Source of the DNA: Roseateles_B sp041912595
GTDB lineage: Bacteria; Pseudomonadota; Gammaproteobacteria; Burkholderiales; Burkholderiaceae_C
Assembly (NCBI GenBank): GCA_041912595.1
Contig: JAYRMR010000002.1
Span: 83,442 to 147,441, forward strand
Reading direction: 5' to 3'
DNA length: 64,000 nt
Each line of letters begins with the position of its first letter. Positions within the stretch are counted from its first letter, which is position 1. This document shows positions 59,139-64,000 of this stretch, piece by piece. Made by a program: the position numbers and the translations under genes. The notes below the pieces were generated by a model. It did no database searches and was not told where the DNA came from. It saw only the letters and a list, made by a program, of their open reading frames with translations.

Positions 59139-60672
59139 CGAGGGTGACACGTTCCAGCTCCTCGAAGGTCGACTCGCCCCGGCACACGGCCGCCAGGGCC
59201 TGCAGGCGCAGGGGCTTCATGCCACGGCTGCGCGCCGCGGCCTTGATCTCGGACATCGGCGCCCGGCTGGCAATGAGGTCGCGCAGGCCATCGTCCAGGC
59301 GCAGCAGCTCCGCCACCGCGCGCCGGCCGCGATAGCCGGTGCCGCGGCAGTGGCCGCAGCCCTCGCCGCGCAAAAAGGTCTGCCCGTCCGCCGGCAGGCC
59401 ATGGCGCGCCAGCAGCGCGGCGTCCGGCACCACGGGCACGGCGCAATGCCGGCAGTTCACGCGCATCAGCCGCTGCGCCAGCACGGCGTTGAGCGCGGAC
59501 ACGACGTTGTAAAGGTCCAGGCCCATGTGCATGAAGCGGCCGATGACGTCGAAGGCGTTGTTCGCGTGGACCGTGCTGAAGACGAGGTGCCCGGTGAGCG
59601 CGGCCTGCACCGCGATCTGCGCCGTCTCGGCGTCGCGGATCTCGCCCACCATCACGCGGTCCGGGTCGTGGCGCAGGATGGAGCGCAGCCCGCGCGAGAA
59701 GGTCAGGCCCTTCTTCTCGTTCACCGGAATCTGCACCACGCCGGGCAGCTGGTACTCCACCGGATCTTCGATGGTGATGATCTTGTCCTGGCCGGTGTGG
59801 ATCTCGGTCAGCGTCGCGTAGAGCGTCGTGGTCTTGCCCGAGCCCGTGGGCCCGGTCACGAGCAGCATGCCGTGCGGCTGACGCGCCTGCAGCCGCAGCG
59901 CGGCGCGCTCGGCCTCGTCGAAGCCCAGGGCATCGAGACTCAGCGCCCCCTGGTCCTGCTCGATGCGCGCGCGGTCCAGCAGCCGCACGACGGCATCCTC
60001 GCCGAACACGCTGGGCATGATGGACAGGCGGAAGTCGATCTCGCGGCCCGCGTGGCGCAGCTTGAAGCGGCCGTCCTGCGGTACGCGGCGCTCGCCGATG
60101 TCGAGCTCCGCCATCACCTTCAGCCGGGACACCAGCTGCTCGGCCAGCGCGGCGCCCTCGACCTGGCGCACCGGCGCCATCACGCCGTCGATGCGGAAAC
60201 GGATCTGCGCGCCGCGGGCGGTGCACTCGAGGTGCACGTCGCTCGCGCCGTCCTGCAGGGCATCGAAGAGCGTGGCGTTGAGCAGGCGCACGGCGGGCGA
60301 GGCGGCCTCGGACAGGGAGCGCGTGGACAGCTCCTCGACGGCCGCGGCGGCCCGCTCGCCCGGGGCGAGGCCTTCGTCCACGTCCGCCAGCGCGCGGAAG
60401 CTGGCCTCGCCGCTGCCGAGCCAATGCTCCAGGGCGGCGGGCTCGCAGCGCTGCCAGTCCACGGCGGCCTGCAGCCGGGACTCGACGCTCTGCAGCAGCA
60501 GCACGTCCGCCTCGCGATCGGCCAGCAGCACGAGCCGCGGCGCCTGCGCGGGGCCGCCCTGCGCCAGCACGGCCCGCCAGCGCTGCGCCTGGGCCTGCGG
60601 CCAGCGCTCGAAGTCCAGATGCCAGGGGCCAGCGTCGGCGGGCAGGGTGTCGTGGAGGGCAAACTCGTTCAT
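59131..60672 (-). CDS. GspE/PilB-family secretion ATPase
   Basis: 513 residues. An N-terminal N1E/N2E part, then the ATPase core: Walker A GPTGSGKTTTLYATL, Asp box ITIEDPVEYQLPGV, Walker B RHDPDRVMVGEIRD and the His box LVFSTVHANNAFD. A tetracysteine zinc motif follows (NCRHC, then CGHC), as in GspE and PilB. It drives pseudopilus assembly from the cytoplasmic side. Overlaps gspF upstream by 4 nt. Confidence 0.93.
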   Translation of the reverse strand: MNEFALHDTLPADAGPWHLDFERWPQAQAQRWRAVLAQGGPAQAPRLVLLADREADVLLLQSVESRLQAAVDWQRCEPAALEHWLGSGEASFRALADVDEGLAPGERAAAAVEELSTRSLSEAASPAVRLLNATLFDALQDGASDVHLECTARGAQIRFRIDGVMAPVRQVEGAALAEQLVSRLKVMAELDIGERRVPQDGRFKLRHAGREIDFRLSIMPSVFGEDAVVRLLDRARIEQDQGALSLDALGFDEAERAALRLQARQPHGMLLVTGPTGSGKTTTLYATLTEIHTGQDKIITIEDPVEYQLPGVVQIPVNEKKGLTFSRGLRSILRHDPDRVMVGEIRDAETAQIAVQAALTGHLVFSTVHANNAFDVIGRFMHMGLDLYNVVSALNAVLAQRLMRVNCRHCAVPVVPDAALLARHGLPADGQTFLRGEGCGHCRGTGYRGRRAVAELLRLDDGLRDLIASRAPMSEIKAAARSRGMKPLRLQALAAVCRGESTFEELERVTLDE

Positions 60673-61865
60673 TGCACCTGCTCCACAAGCTGGAAGATGG
60701 GCAGGTACATGAGCACGATGATGCCGCCGATGAGGACGCCCATGATCAGCATCAGGGCGGGGTTGATGGCGCGGCTGAGGAATTCGCTGAGGCGGACGGC
60801 CTCGTCGTCATGGAAGGCGGCGGCGCGTTCAAGCATGGCGGCGAGCTCACCGCTGCGCTCGCCGACGCGCACCATGCGACGGGCGACGGGCGTGGCGAGG
60901 TTCTCGGCCTCCAGAGCCTCGGAGAAGCGCCGGCCCTCGCCCACGGCCGCGGCCAGGCGGGTGACGGCGCCCTGCCAGGGCCGGGCCATCAGCGGCTGCA
61001 CGATCTCCAGCGCCTGCAGCACGGGCACGCCCGCACCGAGCAGCATCGAGAGGCTGCGATAGAAGCGCGCCAGGGCCAGCACGCGCAGGCGCGGGCCGAG
61101 CGCCGGCAGGGTCCACAGGCGGGATTGCAGGGCGGTCCGCACCGCCGCGGAGCGCAGCGCCAGCACCGCCGCCAGCGCGACGCCGCCCAGGCCCGCGGCG
61201 ACCAGGGCCGGGTGCTCGCCGGTGAGGCGGCCGAAGCGCAGCAGCAGCAGCGATCCCCAGGGCAGGTCGGACCCGAGGCCGTCAAGGATGCCGGCGAAGC
61301 GCGGCAGCACGTAGAGCAGCAGAAAGAGGATCACCGCGGAGCCCACGCCCAGCAGCACGGCGGGATAGACGCAGGCGGCCACGAGGCGGTCGCGCAGCTG
61401 CTGCACCCAGGCCAGATAGCGCGCATGCTGGGCCAGGGCCGGCGCCAGCTGGCCGCTGCGCTCGTTCGCGGCCACGAGCGCGCAGATCAGTTCGTCAAAG
61501 GCCTGGGGCTGGGCGCGCAGGGCCGCGCTGAGGGGCTGGCCCGCCGAGAGCGCCGCGACCACGGCCGCGAGCGCGGCACGGATGTCGGCCTGCGACTCCT
61601 TCTCGCTCAGGGTCTCCAGCGCCTCGACCAGGGTCACCCCGGCGGACAGCAGCACGGACAGCTCCTGGCTGAACAGCTGAAGAGGGAAACGTTTGCCGGC
61701 GCGCGACGACGCCGGCGCGGGGGCAGCCTCCAGCTCCTCGACCGACAGGATCCGCTGCGGGCTCACCCCCAGCAGCGCGGCCAGGGCGTGGCGCTCGGGC
61801 GCCTGCAGGCGCACCTGCTGCACACCGGACCCGGCCTGCTGGAATCGGACGATGAACTCGGGCAT
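60669..61865 (-). CDS. GspF/PilC-family inner-membrane platform protein
   Basis: 398 residues with two T2SSF repeats. Each has a helical bundle (LFSQELSVLLSAGVTLVEALETLSE, then LARFYRSLSMLLGAGVPVLQALE) and long membrane helices (about 165-188, 215-235 and 370-390; the last ends MGVLIGGIIVLMYLPIF). It is the polytopic platform that couples the ATPase to pseudopilin extraction. It starts 12 nt after gspG and overlaps the ATPase gene. Confidence 0.93.
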   Translation of the reverse strand: MPEFIVRFQQAGSGVQQVRLQAPERHALAALLGVSPQRILSVEELEAAPAPASSRAGKRFPLQLFSQELSVLLSAGVTLVEALETLSEKESQADIRAALAAVVAALSAGQPLSAALRAQPQAFDELICALVAANERSGQLAPALAQHARYLAWVQQLRDRLVAACVYPAVLLGVGSAVILFLLLYVLPRFAGILDGLGSDLPWGSLLLLRFGRLTGEHPALVAAGLGGVALAAVLALRSAAVRTALQSRLWTLPALGPRLRVLALARFYRSLSMLLGAGVPVLQALEIVQPLMARPWQGAVTRLAAAVGEGRRFSEALEAENLATPVARRMVRVGERSGELAAMLERAAAFHDDEAVRLSEFLSRAINPALMLIMGVLIGGIIVLMYLPIFQLVEQVQ

Positions 61866-61877
61866 GGGCGGCGCGGG

Positions 61878-62303
61878 TCACCAGCTGGTGAGGTCGGCGT
61901 CCTCGCCGTCGCCACCCGGGCGGCCGTCGTGGCCGAAGGACAGCAGGTCGTACTCGCCATGCTCGCCCGGCGAGCGGTACTGGTAGTCGTGGCCCCAGGG
62001 GTCCTGGGGGACCGCCTTGGACAGATAGGGGCCCGCCCAGCGCGCCTCGTCGACCGGCTTCTCGCGCAGCGCCGCCAGCCCCTGCTCGCTGCTGGGGTAG
62101 CGGCCGGCGTCGATGCGGTACTGGTCCAGCGCCTTCTGCAGGGCGTCCAGCTGCGCGCGGGCCACCTTGACCTCGGACTTGCCGATCTGCCCGAAGAAGC
62201 GCGGCCCCACGTAGCCGGCCAGCAGGCCGATGATGACCATCACCACCAGCAATTCCAGCAATGTGAACCCCCGCCCGGCACGCGGGCTGCGGCAACGACT
62301 CAT
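61878..62303 (-). CDS. gspG: Major pseudopilin GspG
   Basis: 141 residues. The prepilin site RGFTLLELLVVMVIIGLLAGYVGPRFF is nearly identical to GspG in the family. The periplasmic domain shows YRIDAGRYPSSEQGL, the DPWGHDYQYRSPGEHGEYDLLSFGHDG calcium-site region and the terminal DLTSW. This is the true major pseudopilin; the two short ones at the operon end are additional. ATG 62303 has GAGGG 5 nt upstream. First gene of the secretion operon, with a PhoB-box-like element upstream. Confidence 0.92.
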   Translation of the reverse strand: MSRCRSPRAGRGFTLLELLVVMVIIGLLAGYVGPRFFGQIGKSEVKVARAQLDALQKALDQYRIDAGRYPSSEQGLAALREKPVDEARWAGPYLSKAVPQDPWGHDYQYRSPGEHGEYDLLSFGHDGRPGGDGEDADLTSW

Positions 62304-62651
62304 ACATTCCCTCACATGGACATGGCACGGCGGCAGGCTCATCGGGTGAGCGAGCACCGCGCCCCTCGGCGCCTCGGCCGGGCTGCTTTATGACACAGCC
62401 ATTCGACAGGCGTTTGACAAGCGTCGGCCGCGACGGGCGACCGCGGCAATCTGCCCCATCATGCCGCAGCGCACAACGGCGTTTTCCAGCAGGCAGGCCG
62501 TTGCATCCCCAAGCTCAGGGGTGGATCGCCCGATGAGCCTGGCCGGCCCGGCCGCCGCCGCCATACCCCCTCGAACGGGTCGGGTCGGGGCTGGAGGCGG
62601 CCGAAGGGAAACGGCGAGAATCAGCGCCACTTTCCCTGCCCGGTCTCCCGC
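62304..62651. other. 348-nt divergent region, secretion operon / TonB-like gene
   Basis: No gene is called here. It holds the PhoB-box-like repeat and -10 for the secretion operon on the minus strand. On the plus strand a GAGAAT (62616-62621) could be a -10 for the TonB-like gene. A 64-codon plus-strand ORF from 62461 is Arg/Pro/Ala-rich and looks spurious. Confidence 0.4.
62387..62420 (-). promoter_or_regulatory. PhoB-box-like repeat and -10 of the secretion operon
   Basis: On the minus strand TTGTCAA-ACGC-CTGTCGA (62420-62403) resembles the Pho box CTGTCAT-N4-CTGTCAT: two units at an 11-bp period, with a third, CTGTGT, 11 bp on. Exactly 10 nt after the 18-bp box is CATAAA (62392-62387) as -10, the standard pho promoter spacing. 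Transcription would begin near 62380, 77 nt before gspG. Confidence 0.5.
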
Positions 62652-64000
62652 TTGAAAGTCGCCCCCTTCCGCCTCGCCTCGCCGCCCGCCTTCCGCACGC
62701 AGTTGCCGGCGGCCCTGGCGGCCATGGCCGCGGCGGCGCATGCCCAGGCCGGCAGCGCCGAGCAGGGCCGGGTCAGGCGCCCGACGCTCTCGCTGGCCCT
62801 CTCGCTCGCCCTGCACGCCTTCGTGCTGAGCCTGACCTTCGGCGGCCAGGGGCTGGGCCTGCCGGGCCTCGGCCTGCCCTGGGACGGACCGGTCCTGGAG
62901 CCGGCCCCCGCGCCATTGCAGGTGCGCCTGAGCCCGCCACCCGAGCCGGCGTCCGCGCCCACGTTCACGAGTCCGCCGCCGGTCGAGACGCAGGCCCAAA
63001 CCAGCGACGAGCCGCCGGACGCGCCGCCGCCGCCCGCACCTCCGAAAGCGGCGGCAGACATGCGCCCTGCGCATCGCCCCGCGCCGCCCGCCCCGCCCGC
63101 AGCGACGTTACCGGCCACGCCGACGCCAAGCGCCGCACCGGATCGCGCCTGGATGGCCGTGGACGCGCCGCAGCCAGACGTCTGGAGCGTGCCGCGGTCC
63201 CTGGCCGCCTCCTCGCCCGGGTCGAGCACCGAGCCGAACGGGCCGGCGCCGCTCGACGACGCGGAGCTGGCGCGGGAGCTGCAGGCGCTGAAGGCGCGGC
63301 CGGTGGCGCCCACGCAAGACCTGACCCCGCCCGTCGATCGCACCGTGGCGACGCTGCCGCGGCCGGCGGCGTCCAGCGCGCCGGGCACCCCCGTCGCGAT
63401 CGCGTCGGACGACGACCGGCAGGAGCTGGAACGCCTGCTGCGCCGGGCGCAGGCCCGCCAGGAGACGACAGCCCGGGAAGCCGCTCAGCCCCAGGCCCGA
63501 GTCCAGGCTCAGACGCAGACTCAGGACCGCCTGGACGTGGCCGCGGCCGAGGCGTCCCGCCAGGAATCGACGCGCCTGGCCGCCCGGGCGGAGGCCAGCC
63601 GGCAAGCGCAGGCGCGCCAGGAGGCGCTGCAGCAGGAGCGCATGCGCCAGGACGCGGCGCGTGCCGAGGCGGCCCGCATCGCCGCCTCCCAGGCCGAGGC
63701 CGCGCGCGTGGAGGCCGCGCGCCAGGACGCCCTGCGCGCGGAACAGGCACGGCAGGACGCCGCCCGTGCCGAGGCCCAGCGCGCGGAAGCCCGGGCGGCC
63801 GAGGCGGCGCGCCAGGACGCCGCCCGCGCTGAAGCGGCACGGCAGGAGGCGGCGCGCCAGGAGAGCGCCCGGCAGGAGGCGGCCCGCGCCGAAGCGGCTC
63901 GGCAGGACGCCGCGCGTGCAGAGGCCGCGCGCGCGGCCGCCGCCCGGGCCGAGGCGGAGCGCCTGGAGGGAGAACGCCAGGCCGCCGCCCGCCAGGACGC
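62652..64000 (+). CDS. TonB/TolA-like protein with long coiled coil, 3' truncated by window
   Basis: At least 449 residues, open to the window end. After about 45 residues comes an anchor helix (RRPTLSLALSLALHAFVLSL), then GGQGLGLPGLGLPW, seen in betaproteobacterial TonB-family proteins. A Pro/Ala-rich part follows (about 90-170). From about residue 255 the protein is an Ala/Arg/Glu/Gln-rich coiled coil with recurring ARQDAARAEA units, as in TolA. It should span the periplasm; the C-terminal domain lies beyond the window. The start is TTG 62652 or ATG 62724, neither with a clear ribosome site. Confidence 0.7.
   Translation, partial: MKVAPFRLASPPAFRTQLPAALAAMAAAAHAQAGSAEQGRVRRPTLSLALSLALHAFVLSLTFGGQGLGLPGLGLPWDGPVLEPAPAPLQVRLSPPPEPASAPTFTSPPPVETQAQTSDEPPDAPPPPAPPKAAADMRPAHRPAPPAPPAATLPATPTPSAAPDRAWMAVDAPQPDVWSVPRSLAASSPGSSTEPNGPAPLDDAELARELQALKARPVAPTQDLTPPVDRTVATLPRPAASSAPGTPVAIASDDDRQELERLLRRAQARQETTAREAAQPQARVQAQTQTQDRLDVAAAEASRQESTRLAARAEASRQAQARQEALQQERMRQDAARAEAARIAASQAEAARVEAARQDALRAEQARQDAARAEAQRAEARAAEAARQDAARAEAARQEAARQESARQEAARAEAARQDAARAEAARAAAARAEAERLEGERQAAARQD
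63400..64000 (+). repeat. Low-complexity coding repeat (Ala/Arg/Glu/Gln coiled coil)
   Basis: Imperfect short repeats of the type GCx-CGx-CAG-GAx-GCx encode ARQDAARAEAARQE-like units across at least 600 nt in the TonB/TolA-like gene. Unit length varies. Such arrays can change length by slippage or recombination. Confidence 0.6.

Noticed and set aside
62461..62655. 64-codon plus-strand ORF upstream of the TonB-like gene
   Set aside because: Composition is Arg/Pro/Ala/Thr-rich and random-looking, there is no ribosome site, and it overlaps the TonB-like start in another frame.

Overview
The window is one chromosomal stretch of a high-GC (about 70 %) Betaproteobacterium, most likely Burkholderiales of the Rubrivivax/Roseateles/Leptothrix type. 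The basis is gene content: a metX-metW pair, a PEP-CTERM surface protein with its companion protein, a compact type II secretion-like operon, and many c-di-GMP proteins. The genus is inference. I see no rRNA, tRNA, CRISPR array, insertion sequence or phage gene.

Layout. 0-5.9 kb: the 3' end of an S49 peptidase gene, a small membrane protein, a solute-binding-like protein, metX-metW behind a clear SAM-II riboswitch with its own terminator, then a polysaccharide deacetylase paired with an unknown protein. 6-13.2 kb: ppk2, a VOC protein, a TPR membrane protein, a dienoyl-CoA isomerase-like crotonase, a lipase-like hydrolase, a LuxR solo and an M20 peptidase. 13.2-25 kb: a PAS-GGDEF-EAL protein, an MBOAT/SGNH pair for acylating surface glycans, rlmL, and on the other strand fadD, an unknown gene, rsmE, a small gene and an MFS transporter. 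25.4-48.6 kb: a signalling region with two hybrid histidine kinase/HD-GYP modules (the second preceded by a lipoprotein binding-protein gene), a pntAA-pntAB-pntB operon that runs into a histidine kinase, a NUDIX gene, a MASE3-PAS-GGDEF-EAL gene, mnmA, and a NarL-type two-component pair. 48.7-53 kb: a secreted unknown protein, a CAP-domain protein, and a PEP-CTERM/post-PEP-CTERM-1/PA-domain metalloprotease operon. 53-62.3 kb: a ten-gene, tightly overlapping type II secretion-like operon. 62.6 kb to the end: a TonB/TolA-like protein with a long Ala/Arg/Glu/Gln coiled coil, cut by the window edge.

How the parts may work together. Three intergenic 14-bp dyads match the FNR/Anr box TTGAT-N4-ATCAA. 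They lie before ppk2 and before both GGDEF-EAL genes. At ppk2 and the first GGDEF-EAL gene a -10-like hexamer follows exactly 22 nt after the box, the class II FNR geometry. With two HD-GYP outputs nearby, this suggests oxygen-linked control of c-di-GMP and polyphosphate. The secretion operon has a PhoB-box-like 11-bp direct repeat placed as in pho promoters, so phosphate-responsive secretion is a testable guess. Surface biology (MBOAT/SGNH, deacetylase, PEP-CTERM, pseudopili) is the other theme.
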